Part shown: piece by piece, positions 1-15,319 of the stretch
How the letters are laid out: the number at the start of each line of letters is the position of its first letter
Position numbering within the stretch: position 1 is the stretch's first letter
Assembly (NCBI GenBank): GCA_963989245.1
Contig: OZ022342.1
Location: 12,414,297-12,478,296 of the forward strand
Length of the DNA: 64,000 nt
Direction of reading: 5' to 3'
Source: Nansenia antarctica
Taxonomy: Eukaryota > Chordata > Actinopteri > Argentiniformes > Microstomatidae
Notes under the pieces: generated by a model
Databases searched by the model: none
What the model was told of the DNA's origin: nothing
Seen by the model: the letters and a program-made list of their open reading frames with translations, nothing else
Program-made: the position numbers and the translations under genes

Positions 1-137
1 AGCCACTTCCTTCTCCAGGCTTTTATCGAACTACTGCCCCCATCTGGGACCGAAATACATTACACCCAAGTCTGAAATTCACTCGCTAGGTGTAGAACAT
101 GTCAATAACGCGATCCCCGCGAAAAAAAAAAAAAAAA

Positions 138-216
138 TCTATAAGACGCCAATTGGCGTCTTTGGCAGTCAACGTTACTATTCTATAAGACGCCAATTGG
201 CGTCTTTGGCAGTCAA
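138..216. repeat. Two-unit tandem repeat, each with a perfect 16-bp palindrome
   Basis: A 35-base unit occurs at 138-172 and again at 182-216, identical and 44 bases apart. Each unit holds the perfect palindrome GACGCCAATTGGCGTC, at 145-160 and 189-204, followed by TTTGGCAGTCAA. An A run precedes the first unit. The self-complementary core could be a dimeric protein site or part of a transposon end. No parent element is recognised. Confidence 0.85.
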
Positions 217-708
217 TGAGACATTTTAAGAATAACTATTTAATAAAGTGTACTTCCATTTTTGAATTGCTCTAGCCTCTGCCTCCTCTTGGTATTCAAA
301 CACTGCTCCTCCCTCCCAAAACGAACTCTGTGTGGTTTTGATTATGATTAGTTGAGCTCTTATAAGAGTAGTTGAGCTCTGAGGTGGCTATACTGTATAC
401 CTAGGTGGCGTTGTCGGACAACAACTCGCCCGCCTGACATAGGCCTTCCCTGGCAGGCGTACGGCCCCGTACCGCGCGGGGTGGGATGGTCACGATGCTG
501 GTTCTGGCGATCGCAGGCTCATGCTGTTGCCCCCTCTACCTCCCTGATGTCCCTCTGGCGGGCCGGCCCATGACAGAGTGGACATGGTCTAAGTGGGCGC
601 TGGCTTTGTCCTTTAGACGCAGTGTAGATGCCACTTTTACAAAAGTGCAAATCACAAATTCCCTTTTGCTGTGTTTGGGGCAGACTTATTCATTGTTAAC
701 TTTGTTAT
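217..708. other. No gene; GC-rich patch
   Basis: Around 415-600 the sequence is clearly more GC- and CpG-rich than its surroundings. A reading frame of 82 codons runs over it (486-734, plus) but matches no family I know and runs into the neighbouring MITE, so it is not called a gene. The patch may be a fragment of a younger insertion. Confidence 0.4.
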
Positions 709-834
709 GGGGCGATTTCCCAGACACAGATTAAGCGTAGTCCTGGACTAAATCACACTTTCAATGTAAAATCTCCATTGAAGATGCTTTTTAGTGTAGG
801 ATTAGGCTTAGTCTGTGTCTGGGAAACCAGCCCA
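709..834. mobile_element. Hairpin MITE (about 126 bp)
   Basis: The left half begins GGGGCGATTTCCCAGACACA and the right half ends with its near-complement (TGTGTCTGGGAAACCAGCCC). The interior AATCTCCATTGAAGATGC region is also self-complementary, so the whole unit folds into one long imperfect hairpin. This fits a non-autonomous DNA transposon. I have seen this TTTCCCAGACACAGATTAAG motif as an abundant fish repeat, but the parent transposase family is not known to me. Confidence 0.75.
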
Positions 835-3800
835 CGGTGTCTCTGAAATTAATGAAAGGCTACTGTAGAGTTCCAATCATCCTGTATTGATAAACCCTCT
901 TAGCTGTAGCTGTATGCTATGGACCCTAGAGCACTGAGCAGGATGTACTAGAACTGCAACATGTGCAGTCTCTGTTGGTTCTCAGTAATAGTATACTACA
1001 TGAAGCTTAGCCAATGGTATTATATTCTAAGATCCTAGTTATTTGGATCAGGTATGTGCTGGCATAACTATAAAATAGGGGGTGTAAGCACACCACTCCA
1101 GCTTAAAATGAACCTGAGCCTCCCACCCCTAAAGCAAGTGCACAAACTGTAGTACAAACATACTGTACCAGAAGAGTAGTATTTCCTACCAAGAGGTAAA
1201 CCCAGTGATTGATATATCAATAAAAGCCTGAGTGTTTCTGATAAAGGTTTGAAACATAATTAGATACAGCGTGTTTATGATTAAAAAAACGATTGTGACC
1301 AATAGAGTATAAATGAAATTAATCGGAGAAAGCTACTCTCAGGATAGTATAGACTGTAGCAGGCACTGCATAACCTACATGTGAACAACTCCACTTTGCC
1401 AAAAAAGTGAATAATCTATATTAACCAAATGCAAACCGAGATAAGCTATTCTTCTGAAAACGGTCCACTATAAGATCTATTACATCTCTGAAGGGTGTAA
1501 CTGTTAGGCTGTTTGAGAAGGTGTGAATCTGAAACAACATGCCCAGTGCTGAATTGAAACGGAGCCCAACAAAGCTACTGTAGCAGCAGCCAAATCGATC
1601 TAAAAACATATTGTACAATGCATTTGTGGGGAGTAATATCATCTCTGGACAATAATGATGTATGAATGAATGAGTAATTTAAAAAAGGCATTTAAACAGT
1701 CATTATTTAATATTGCTATTATCCTTTGCATTCACTTATTACATTAAATTTAAAAGAAAAACATGATGGTTGATTGAAAAAGACTAGAAGATGTCCGAGC
1801 AAAAGCATTTTAAAAGGTGCTCTATATAGCTGGGGTAGGGCTAAAACACGAGGTGAGGAGTGAGGATCTTTGCATGGCTCTTTGCATGGATCTTTGCATG
1901 GCTAGGTAATGGTCCAGTAGTCATCATCACTATCAGGTGATTATCACAGTGGCTCTTCCTCTGAAGGCAGGTATACTGGCCCTCCTGTGGTTATTTATGG
2001 TGGCCTATCTCTACTTACCCAGCCGGGGGTGAGATGCATTGACGCTTCACTGAGCTTTGAAAATCCCTCTTCTCTTTTATACTACCTCGCACCAAATTCC
2101 CCATGAGTTTACACAGCGGGATCTGGCAGACACACTGCCCCCTGCCAATAGTTGGCTAGAGGTTCCATATTTGCACTTTTGTTGTGCTGCTGTTAAGGGA
2201 GGGAAGATTAAAGTAAGGGCATGACCTCAGAGTAGTGTCCAAAAGGGATGACCAAAATGTCGCATTGTCATATTGACATAGACCCTGATATTCATTACAT
2301 TTTTTACATTTCTACATTTTTTTCTTTGTGCTGGTAAGATGAAGCGATAGCCCAGGCTTTGATCCTGGGACATGGAGAAGGACCGGGGCTGTGTCCCACT
2401 CTAACCTAAAAAAGCCAAGCCTGCCAGTCAGCCAGCCGAGCAAGTACTTCAGAGACATTCCTTGGCGGAGCCACCTCGTGTCATTTGACATGACAGAGTC
2501 TATCTCGGCATGTAATTACAGATGAAGGCTGGGATATAATTTGATTTCCCTTAGTGTGTATAATTTCCCTTAACACACTTATACATGGGTCCCAACTCTG
2601 TCATAGGGTATCTTTATTTGCAAACCATGAAAAAACAAATGTTCGTCGTCTTCGAAAAACGTAATGTTATCGTCAGTTCCTAAATTACATAGTGGGGTCT
2701 CAATGGATGCCATACTAAACATGCAATCAAGTCTTACTACAATTCGAGACTCAAAGCAATTATGCAGAAGAGGCCGTTTATGTCCCTGTGGCTCCACTCA
2801 TATACAGTATAACTATGTACAGGCTTCTCCAGAATGGCTTCTTATACTTGCACATACAAATTAAAGCCTTGTTTCTGTCCTGTGCACATCACTAGAGGAT
2901 GGGCTTTGGCAGCTAATTAGGTACACATGCTGTACGTATAGACAGTGGTTTCCTTGTTGCAGCCTTTAGGTCAAGTTATATCTCATCCACATACTGTGTA
3001 GATTTATACTATAAGTCAACCAAATCCAAATAACCAATGGGCAATATTGGCACATACTTGTTGTTGGAAAAGCAAGCATTTATGATAAAATTACAATAAC
3101 TGAAAACCTTATATCTATACTACACTACAGAATGTACTCGGGTTTGGGAGGATGATAACATTTCATTTGACAAAATCTGTAATCGCTTAAAATGCAGTTC
3201 AGTCAGCTGTAGGCTATATGGAAAAGATATGTTTTTTAATTTCTTATTTTTATTTCATAACAACCTCCCAGGAGGCAGAGCGTATTTTAATAAAGCTTGT
3301 CTGTTTGAGTGTCTGTGAGGCCCCAGCACACTCCTGTCTTCAATGCTGCTGTGAGAGATGAAGTATACTCACCTGACTTCACACCAAAACATCGTTCCAC
3401 TGGCTGCCTACTGCCTAAACTGCTTGGCTGCGGAACCCCCCCAACATATCTATCTCAGAAAACAGCCAAGTCATTGTTTTCCCCAAAATATTTCCCCCCC
3501 TCTGTAATAACAGTGTAATGAAACAGTATAACCAATGACCAAGAGTCATTTAGTTGGATACTGAAACAAAATGAGGGGAAAATACATGATGAGGAAACTA
3601 CATTACTCTACCATTGCATTGAGACGAGCAGAGACATTAATGATGAAACATCAATGTATCGGAAGAGGTTGTTACAATAAGAGGCAAATATAATCCTTGA
3701 TGCAGAGAGACTGTAATGCAGTACCATTCAAATTGAGGGGTATCATACCACACTATAGAATTCCAAAAATATGTCTTTCTCCTCCAACAAAAGATATGCC

Positions 3801-5318
3801 TCTCCTTCGACAAAAGGGCTTTGCCTTGCTTCACTGCAGGTGCGGGGCTATGCAAAACCAGCATTTACATCTCAAGTGTGTTCCTCCGAGATTAGAGTTG
3901 CATTGCAGAATATCAACTGTAGCTACCGAATTATTTTTTATTTTTTGCTTGAGAGATGGAACTTTGACCTGTTAAAGAAATGTCTCCTGATTGCCTTATG
4001 TAATGCTGAGCTGAGGGACAATAGATCCAGGTCTCTGCCTGGCACCAGTCACCCCTCAGTCATACAGGGAAACAACATAATTATCTGTGTCATTTACTTT
4101 AATGCTCTGCGTCTCAAAGCTCTTAGACGGTCTGATTAAAGCCCAGACTCCCTCCAGACATGAATAATGCTGTTTGAAATAGATGACCACAAGAATTAAG
4201 ATTCAGTAAACATGAGGTTGGGTACTTGAGTAAACAAAGGGATGTTGTGTATGCGGTGTGTATCAGCAGGGTCATTCTATCTGGGTCAGAGGATAGAGTT
4301 AAGTAGTGTTTACAATACAATATTGTTGCACAACAAGAAGTTCATTCAAGATATCTCCACTTGAACAATGGAATGTAAGCTAAACAAGCTAAACATGGAG
4401 CAACAATGGTCCAAGTGCAGTTCTGAAATGTGTCATCTGGCAGTATAGATAATACAATCTAAATAATACATACAACACCAGTTCACAATAAGTCTGAATA
4501 AGGCTAGTAGGCACTAAGACCCCATAGATGAGCTCTACAGAGTAAAATATTTTCTGATTTGAGACAAAAAAAATATCCTGTGTTTCCAGCCTAGACAGAC
4601 GTAGAGTATGTGCGTTTGTATGTGTAGGTGGTTGGATGACTGTTGGATGAGATACTTAGAGAGCAGGATAATAAGAGTACGATTCCCATTGTTTGAGCTG
4701 ACAAGTAAGAGAGGTCCCTGTTTGTTTGGTGGTTTTGCATGCGTAGCATCAACAAATCAGTGTATCAGGGAGGTTTTTAGGGGGGTACAATTACGAAGTA
4801 AAGCCTAGAGCAGGTTTAAATCATTAGCAACATGAAGCACTTTTTAGAAAAGTCTTTGCTATTATTAAATAAGAATGTAGGCACTAACAACTTGTGTTTC
4901 CACACCATTGTGTTAAATAGTTTAACTTGCTTTAAAACAATTGTGTGCACACCTTGCAGACAGCGACTACATGCTTAAGGCCTAGATGATGACACACTCA
5001 AAGAGAGCTGTGTTGTTGTTTGTCATCACAGCCTGATGCGTTTGTGTCCCATATGTGTCTCTATATGTTAGTAATAATAATAATAGTAATAAAGATAATA
5101 ATATAATAAAATAATACAAATAGTAATGGAAGCCCAGAGGTGTCCAATCTATCTCATGGTGATAAGAAAACTGTATGGCTATACAAACTACAGCATTCCC
5201 ACTACATGGGTAGTTGATGCCTCTCTTTGCAATTCGGTCAACTAAACATATTGAGTGACTGTGAGTGATGCTGTGAGTGGGTCACTTCATCCATCCCTTT
5301 GGCATGGTGATGTGTGAA
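835..5318. other. No gene seen; AT-rich single-copy-looking DNA
   Basis: Only short, unrelated open frames occur. The sole local structure noted is three close copies of TCTTTGCATGG between about 1867 and 1900, and a short AAT-rich tract near 5070-5110. No RNA gene, transposase or exon could be supported. Confidence 0.5.
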
Positions 5319-5759
5319 CACCAGTGGAGGCTGGTGGAGGTAGAAATCGGAGGACGGGCTCATTATAATGCATGGAATGGAATAGTAACAAACACGTTCT
5401 TCATTCCTCATTCCACGTTCCTCATTCATGTGGGCCGGCTGTGGCGCAGGAGGTAGAACCGCCGTCTAATGATCGCAAGGTTGGCAGATCGGCGGTTCGA
5501 GCCCTGGCTGGCCACATGTCGAAGTGTCCTTGGGCAAGACACTGAACCCCAAATTGCTCCCAATGAGCGGGCGGGCGCCTTGCATGGTAGTAGCTTGCCG
5601 CCATTGGTGTGTGAATGTGTGTGTGTGAATGGGTGAATGAGAGGCCATTGTAAAGCGCTTTGGAATAAGGCGCTATATAAGTCAGTCCATTTACCATTCC
5701 ATAATGCATTTCATGCATTACAATGAGCCTGTTTCTACCTCCACCAGCCTTCCCTGGTG
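5319..5759. mobile_element. MITE interrupted by a SINE
   Basis: The ends are 28-bp inverted repeats: CACCAGTGGAGGCTGGTGGA at 5319 onward, and the complement at 5732-5759, matching at 26 of 28 positions. Inside both ends the similarity continues (GGCTCATT and AATGCAT on each arm). The 5429-5695 SINE sits in the middle, so the original MITE would have been about 175 bp. The type closely resembles an abundant salmonid and pike repeat; that is recollection, not a search result. Confidence 0.7.
5429..5695 (+). mobile_element. tRNA-derived SINE, plus strand
   Basis: The head carries an RNA polymerase III A box (TGGCGCAGGAG, 5442-5452) and B box (GGTTCGAGCCC, 5494-5504) at tRNA-like spacing. The body has the fish SINE core around CCTTGGGCAAGACACTGAAC, a GTGTGTGAATG-rich stretch, and the tail motif AAAGCGCTTTGGAATAAGGC with GCGCTATATAAG. 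The tail motif also occurs in LINE-type 3' ends elsewhere in the window, which fits a SINE that borrows LINE machinery. It is inserted within the flanking MITE. It is not a functional tRNA gene. Confidence 0.85.
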
Positions 5760-6613
5760 AACACAGACTGGCTGTGAGGGAACATGTTGAACTGTGACCT
5801 CATGTTTTTTCCAGGTCGTCTACAAAACACAAAACGGATGCACAGAGATTCTCCTTTCCCCACATCTCAGTCTAGCTCACCGTCTTTCTCTGTTGTTCTT
5901 ACGAATCCATACATTTTTCGACAATGTTTTGCACATGCCTCTGTGTGCCAGTCAGTTGGTCTGTATTGGGGCTGCGTCTGATGTTGATCAAATCAAATGT
6001 ATCTTCAGTGGGGGTTTAAAAAATTAACTCAAGTCATAATACACCATTTTTTTTCTTTTAACGTGTGACTCCATATATGATGGAGTCTCACGTTAAAAGA
6101 TTTTTTAAAAAGTTCCACACTATGTAGCTGGGCGAGGGAACATGGCTGCTATAGAAGCCAGGCTTCTATAAATAGTGATGTTGATGTACGTAGGAAGATG
6201 TGATGTAAGGGAGGAACAGTGGCCAAGGATTTCACATGACTGCTCGCAGCCACATGGCTCGTTTAATGACACAGGCGTGGGATGTCTCACCACTGCTCTG
6301 CCCCCACACCGCCAGGCTGGCTGAGGTAAGCCTTGACACCATTTCCCTGACTTGCATATTCCGCAGCCCATTTCACTTGTGTAATTGATGCAATTGGACT
6401 CCTGTCTACCTGTCTCCGTATATGCTTGACATGTCCTTATGTAACCTAGTCCAGCTTTTAAAATCATATCTTATTGATTGGGTTAACACACAAAAACATA
6501 CTGTATACTTGGTATTCATATGAGTTAAGATGAGAGCTTTGGAGGAGTTGAAAGATGACATGCCAGGGGGTATCAGAGTAGGCCTACTTGCTGACTGTAG
6601 GGTGTGTGCGTGC

Positions 6614-6616
<3 letters not shown>
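5760..6616. other. No gene; holds a 45-base hairpin
   Basis: At 6055-6099 two 20-base arms, CTTTTAACGTGTGACTCCAT and its complement, match at 19 of 20 positions around a 5-base loop, with T-rich and A-rich flanks. The rest shows no coding or RNA features I can support. Confidence 0.55.

Positions 6617-6662
<46 letters not shown>
6617..6662. repeat. (GT)n microsatellite
   Basis: Uninterrupted GT dinucleotides. Apparent open frames across it are low-complexity artefacts. Confidence 0.98.
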
Positions 6663-6669
<7 letters not shown>

Positions 6670-7106
6670 TTGGTGTTTCAACATAGGTGCCTCCTGATCT
6701 TCCACTCAGCACTCCACACACTCTCCTGTTGTAAGTTTTCCTCCACTACTTTGCTGATGGAGTCCTTTCATTCCAAATCTCATTTTCCGGGCTTCCAGAG
6801 GACGGCTGTTCACTGTAATCACATCAGGACATAGGCAGTATTACACTGGAGACTGACAACAACATTAAAGGACATGCAAACAAAACAATAAGAACAAGTT
6901 TCAAAAGACTGACAACTACCACTGCTATTGGAAAGTAGTTTTTGTAGTGTATCCCTATTTCATTATTTACAGTACATGTGGATTTTTCAGATTTACTGCC
7001 AGGCTACTGCCTGTAATGTATATTTCATTATCTTATTATTATACAATCGAATTAGTAATTGATTAAAAAACAATGTACATCATAGAGCCAGTTGCTGTGG
7101 ACTGGA

Positions 7107-7198
<92 letters not shown>

Positions 7199-7268
7199 CG
7201 TGTGTGTGTGCGTGTGTGTGTGTGAGTGAAAGAGAGAAAGAGAGAGAGAGAGAAAGAGAGTGAGAGAC
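7107..7268. repeat. Compound (GT)n-(GA)n microsatellite
   Basis: About 87 bases of pure GT from 7108, then GT with GC interruptions to about 7224, then GA-rich sequence to about 7268. Such alternating purine-pyrimidine followed by purine-only DNA can adopt Z and triplex forms. Confidence 0.97.
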
Positions 7269-10440
<3,172 letters not shown>

Positions 10441-10800
10441 AGCAACGTTTCTCTGAGCTTGTGGAAGAGTGCAGAAGGCAGGGATGGCCGACTCGCTGTG
10501 AGCCTGTGGAGGTGGGCTGCCGAGGATTTGCAGGGCGTTCACTTTGCAAAGTGTTTACGCTACTGGGCATCACCGGGGAGGCTTGGAGGAAGGCCATCAG
10601 ATCTGCTACTGATGCCGCAGAGAAAGCCACAAGGTGGCTTTGGATCAAGAGGGCAGATCCGTGGGCGAACACTGCTGGGAAGCAAGCTGGGGTCTGATCA
10701 ACCTCAACTGGGTGGCGTGGGCGAGGGTGTCTGATGTTGAAAGACCCGAAACACCCAGTGACCCCAGGTTCCATCACTGATGATGCGTCCCAGCGCCTCC
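10441..10800 (+). pseudogene. LINE ORF2 C-terminal remnant, plus strand
   Basis: The plus frame at 10461-10697 reads MEECRRQGWPTRCEPVEVGC, then RGFAGRSL, then a helix ending AAEKATRWLWIKR before a stop. An EC-R-GW, P-EVG-RGF, AAE-AS-WLW-KR pattern is what I know from the region downstream of the reverse transcriptase in a common fish non-LTR retrotransposon family. Only about 78 codons remain, with no reverse-transcriptase motifs upstream, so this is a 5'-truncated dead copy. The following 100 bases (GGGTGGCGTGGGCGAGGGTG and on) are probably its 3' untranslated part. The clade is not certain. Confidence 0.7.
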
Positions 10801-10826
10801 GTAGGATGTATCTTTCATCATATAGA

Positions 10827-11416
10827 TAACAGTTCCAGGTAACTCTTGATTATGAAGCTTTACATTTACATTGACATTTTGGACTGACAACAAATGCATT
10901 TGACTAAGTAAGTGAATCATCTATCCACAGTCTTAGTAGGAAAAAGTAATCTAAGCTCAAGCCAGGGGCCATTGTCAGTCATTGTGGTAGAAGAAGCCAT
11001 CGTGCTATATGACACAAGACATAAGAGTACAGGGGGTATTAGATGTCTCAGGAGAAGCAGTATGGGAGGGTAGTAGAAGTCTCAGGAGAAACAGGACAGG
11101 GGGGTAGTAGATGTCTCAGGAGGAACAGTTAAGGTGTAGCCTTATGGGTCTTCAGTCTCCTAGGGAGTGATTCTGCAGTTCTGACAGCCTTGGGAAGCTC
11201 GGTCCACCAGCGGGGAGACAGTATAGTGAAGAGACGTGACCGGGCAGTGCGACTGCCGCATTGGCGTAGAGGTGGTGGGGCCAGTCGGCCAGCAGAGGTG
11301 GAGGAGCGGAGTAATAAAGCTAAATAAAGAGGCTAGATAAAGTAGTGAAGCTGATGCTCCCAATTGCGGTGTATCATCACCAGCATGTCTGCTGACATTA
11401 CATTATCTTTGTGTTA
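10827..11416 (+). repeat. Interspersed repeat copy A, split by a LINE
   Basis: The sequence AGTTCCAGGTAACTCTTGAT, followed after an interruption by GATGCTCCCAATTGCGGTGT and ATCACCAGCATG, aligns with the uninterrupted copy at 16562-16670. The alignment breaks exactly at the 7-bp duplication TGAAGCT (10853-10859 and 11346-11352). The repeat family is unnamed here. Its function is unknown. Confidence 0.75.
10860..11345 (-). mobile_element. 5'-truncated L2-like LINE insertion, minus strand
   Basis: A 486-bp insert flanked by the direct repeat TGAAGCT. On the minus strand it contains a frame reading WWTELPKAVRTAESLPRRLK then THKATP and a stop (about 11135-11215). This W-LP-x(2)-R-AESL-x-LKT pattern is typical of the extreme C terminus of fish L2/CR1-type ORF2 proteins. 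The minus-strand 3' end is AATGTAAATGTAAA at the left boundary, a tail type common for such LINEs. Three 34-base degenerate repeats with GTCTCAGGAG (starting 11041, 11075 and 11109) lie in its 3' region. Confidence 0.8.
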
Positions 11417-14400
11417 AATTGGGAATCTGGAATTTAGAAATCAGTCTCAAAGTCTCAAATGAATAATCCAGTACAGAGATATGGATAGAAGGACTGACCA
11501 TCCATGGGATAACAACATCCATTGGGTTCTGATAGGGTTAGTTGAACTAAGCTCAGGAGGCATTTATAAGCTATATCAGTCAAGGCTATATACAGTATAA
11601 TGAATGTAGAAGTGAAGAATATGTGTGCAAGGAATATCAATGCAGCGGTTAGTGACATTATCCAGTGAGACAAAGCAAGAATCTTCTGTTTGCTCTTCTA
11701 TGGTGTGTCTGTGTGCAGGAATAAGGTTGTCACACTATCATGCTGACCTGAACCGCACTGTGCTGGCCTCAGCTACGGTATTTTCTTTTCACAGTGTAGT
11801 TTTCAGCACGGCTTGGGTTGAAAGCAAGCTGAACGGTCTGGCATTTACAGTATGTAACCCTATACAGTACATTCTTTATTCACTGAAAAGAACACAGCTC
11901 ATGTTGACTCAATAATGTGAAAGACCTCAGATTGTTTTATCCCACTTTTTTTTTTTTTTTTCAGGTCCACTTTGGTGCTAGAAATAACTAGTCCACTTAC
12001 TTCTATTTGAATCACATGTTTGAATCTTTATTTGGAAACAAGCTAGAATACACAGATTTTCTTAATAGCTTTTTTCTACAGACGTGACTTTGTCACTGTG
12101 CCGACTGCTTTCAATCATGTATTTTCTACACATGTTCATCCATAAATACATCGTTGACAGTGGATTTCTGTTTGATAGATATTCCTATTGGTTACCTTAT
12201 CTGTCTATGAAGACATCACACCTGGCTGTGGACACAGTTGCTTGCCCATTGGATTAATCAATTACAAAAAAAAGTCAACTCCCTTACAGCAATAAAACCT
12301 GCACAGTCACACCATTCAGTAATCCATCTTAAAAAGCATAATTCACTCGTTGGTTCCTTTGGAGTCCCCGATTATTAATATCCAATTCACAGCTAGTGAT
12401 TTACCCAGACAGGGAATTAGAAATATATTACTCTGGCAATGAGGTTTTAAAGTCCTGGCCCTGACATAGATCACAGCTCTCAATCCTGGGCTGTGAAAAC
12501 CGATTTGCCCACATTTCTTTCTTATTTTGTCTTGACTGTACTCTCCTGAATGGATTCCTTATTCACATGAAAAAAAAAAGTTCCAGACATCTCTTCGACC
12601 CAGCAAGTATACCTATGTTTTATCCACCAAGGTGTGCTTCTGAAAGGTACATTGCCTAAGCTGGATTAGCAAACAACTATGTTACTGTCAATGCAGATGT
12701 GCCCTCTAAACTGAATACTCATTGCAGCATGTCAAGTGGATACTGTTGTTCCACAGGCGAGAGAAGAACCTAATCATACAACATACAGTATGTGTGGTTG
12801 TAAATCCTTCACTTCTTCTACTAGGTCATTCAGTGAATGATGAGTGAGTGAAGCATGTTCTGCTCATGCTCCCTTTCTTTTCTTCTCAGACAGACACACA
12901 TTGCAGACAGACACACATTGTTCTAATATCTGTGTGTGAAAAATGAAAGATGTTTGACACAAGCATGTTCCTCAAAGAGACATTAGATTATCTGAATTCA
13001 TTTTCAAGAACAACTCAAAGTTATTATCATACTAAATGAGGGAAAGATGGAATGTTTTGAGGACAAAGGATGGATATAATGGGTTTCAGCCTGTAAAGTG
13101 TCTGTAAAGATGACCTTCAGACTTGACTGTGATAGATAATGGGCTGTTTTGAAGCAACTGCTTTGGGAGATTATCCAACTTCATAGGAGGGAAGTATAGT
13201 TGGCCAACAGTGCCTCACTTCAATTGAAAAGCAATTACATTTGAATGTAATGCTGAATGCAGAAACATCTTGTTATGGTCAGAGCTAGAAAACCCAAGCA
13301 CATGACACGTATATCCCAGGAGTAGAGGAAATGGAATGGCGGGGCAGAATGACAAGCAGGGCAGGGTGCACTGCAAAAAGTAAAATCTAAGTAAGATGAA
13401 ATATCTTAAATAAAGGCAATATATCCTTGTTTCTTGTCTGACAAGATATTTCTTCTTGTTACTAAGAGTTTATTACTGGTTCTGAGTAACCTAATACTTG
13501 AAACTAGAATGACCAGAATTAGAAAGCTGTTTGATCAACACTGACAAGTACAAAACTGCTTTGCAAAAAGTCTGATTTTCTTATTTCAAGCATCTTATCC
13601 TTTTCATCTCTTCACACAGCAATCATGTAGACAAAAAACAGTACAGAACAAAGACAGTACACTTTTCATATCTGGGGAACACACTTTGAGTCATTTGAAC
13701 TGTTATATTACATCCTCAAGATGGTATTTGACATGTACATAAGTGTGGCTCTTGTTGCTAATTGTGTAATAAGAGGTAAAATCGACCAGCTTTTCAGCAT
13801 CCACTAACACAGACTACACAGACTGACAGACAGAGACAGACAGGGGAGAGAGAGAGAGCCTGGCACAGGTGGAAGTGGAGGGCATGACACATCTGACAAT
13901 ATCAAGAGTTGTGATGGCTTTAACATTACTAACTCACCAGGGGTGGCCATTTCCAGACCCAACTCTGATCCTGGAGAGCTGCACTTTTGTTTCAGCCCAG
14001 CTACAGTATAAAACACTTTATTCAACAAACAAATTGCTCGTTAGGACTTTCATTACAAATCACATGCATGAAGACAATCATAGAGGATAACACAATAAAG
14101 TCAAATACTTATTTCCATGGTGGTCCTTGTAAATTAAGAAGGACTGCAGGGCTGAAACAGAATCGTGCATATTCTTCAATGCAGTTGGTGCAGTACAGTA
14201 TGTGTGCAGAATCTGATTTCTCCTTTCTCTTCCCGTCTAAAAAGAAATCTGTTTGACAGATACCTCTGAAGAAAAATATTTTTCTATGAATGCCAGAATT
14301 CTGTGCTCTGGTGCTGGGCGGTTTTTCAGTTGGATAGGGTAGTGAACCATGGAGGCCGGAAAGATTTTTTGAAATGCGATTTTTCAGGTGACTTGAGAAG

Positions 14401-15317
14401 TGTGGGGTCTTGTTTTGGTTTCTTTTACTCAATGTCATAAAACGTCTAGACAGGGGGAGTTCCTTTGGTCCGTGCCCTCGGATATAAAGTCAACATATGC
14501 CTTTTTTTGTCCACTTCCTGCTCAAAAACTAAACTTTGGAAAAGTCCCCAGAATAGCTGATGAGAAAAGCAGGATTTCTTGACTTTGCATACATTTATGC
14601 CTGGATTTCCTTTAGATTCTCCTCACTACCTACCTACCTCTCCCCCACACACATGCACAGACACACACACACAGACAAGTCTGTCAAACAAATATTACAG
14701 TCTTAACTTTGATCGCAATGTTGGTTTTTATATAATTTAGTATATTTCTCTAGGAACCTAGAGATAATAAAGGTGCATGTGAAAATATTCTGTTTTGAAT
14801 ATTATCGCTTGAGTAATATTCTTTAAGTGGATGGCGCAGGCAAAATATATTTTTAAATGTTTTAAAATGTTCTAATAACTAATTCCTCATTTCAAACAAG
14901 CTATTTAACACCCATGTAAATAAGCAGACAGAACCAGCCTTTCCTTCAGGCAAGGGCTTTAGAGGATCGACAGCATATTGGTGTATATTAGCTAGACTAA
15001 AGATTCAACATTGCAGCAATAAAACCAACACTGGGTTCAAAGCTATGGCATACTAGGGGATAGGCTTTATTTATCTTAGGCCCCAGTCCAGCCTTTCAGC
15101 TGAGGAGCTGGTATCATAACTGGAAAGATGCTCAGCGTATTGTTACCTAGGCAGTAATTAATGTACCCAGGGAGGGAATAGAAGTATATTAGTTCTCGGA
15201 TAAGCGTTTTCTGGCCTGTACTCTGGAGTCCCTGCATTTCCCTGCCTCAGGTCATGAGATTGTATTGATGGCTTAATTTTCTAGTCTTTGGATTTGTACT
15301 CACTGTATTTGCACAGC
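11417..15317. other. No gene; one probable DNA-transposon fragment
   Basis: At 13369-13600 the sequence GCACTGCAAAAAGTAAAATC followed by repeated TCTTGTTT, ACAAGATATTT and TTATTTCAAG motifs resembles a common fish DNA repeat that starts CACTGCAAAAA; the opposite end was not found. Elsewhere, 12890-12921 has a 17-bp direct duplication (CAGACAGACACACATTG). The 12340-12540 and 15060-15290 stretches are complex, free of repeats and rich in ATTA-type sites, but function cannot be judged from one sequence. Confidence 0.45.
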
Positions 15318-15319
15318 TA

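Noticed and set aside
5442..5504. Functional tRNA gene
   Set aside because: A and B boxes are present, but no cloverleaf with acceptor and anticodon stems could be formed, and the sequence continues into a SINE body.
6120..6467. 115-codon minus-strand cysteine-containing frame
   Set aside because: Cysteine spacing fits no finger or knottin family I know. No signal peptide, splice context or conservation evidence.
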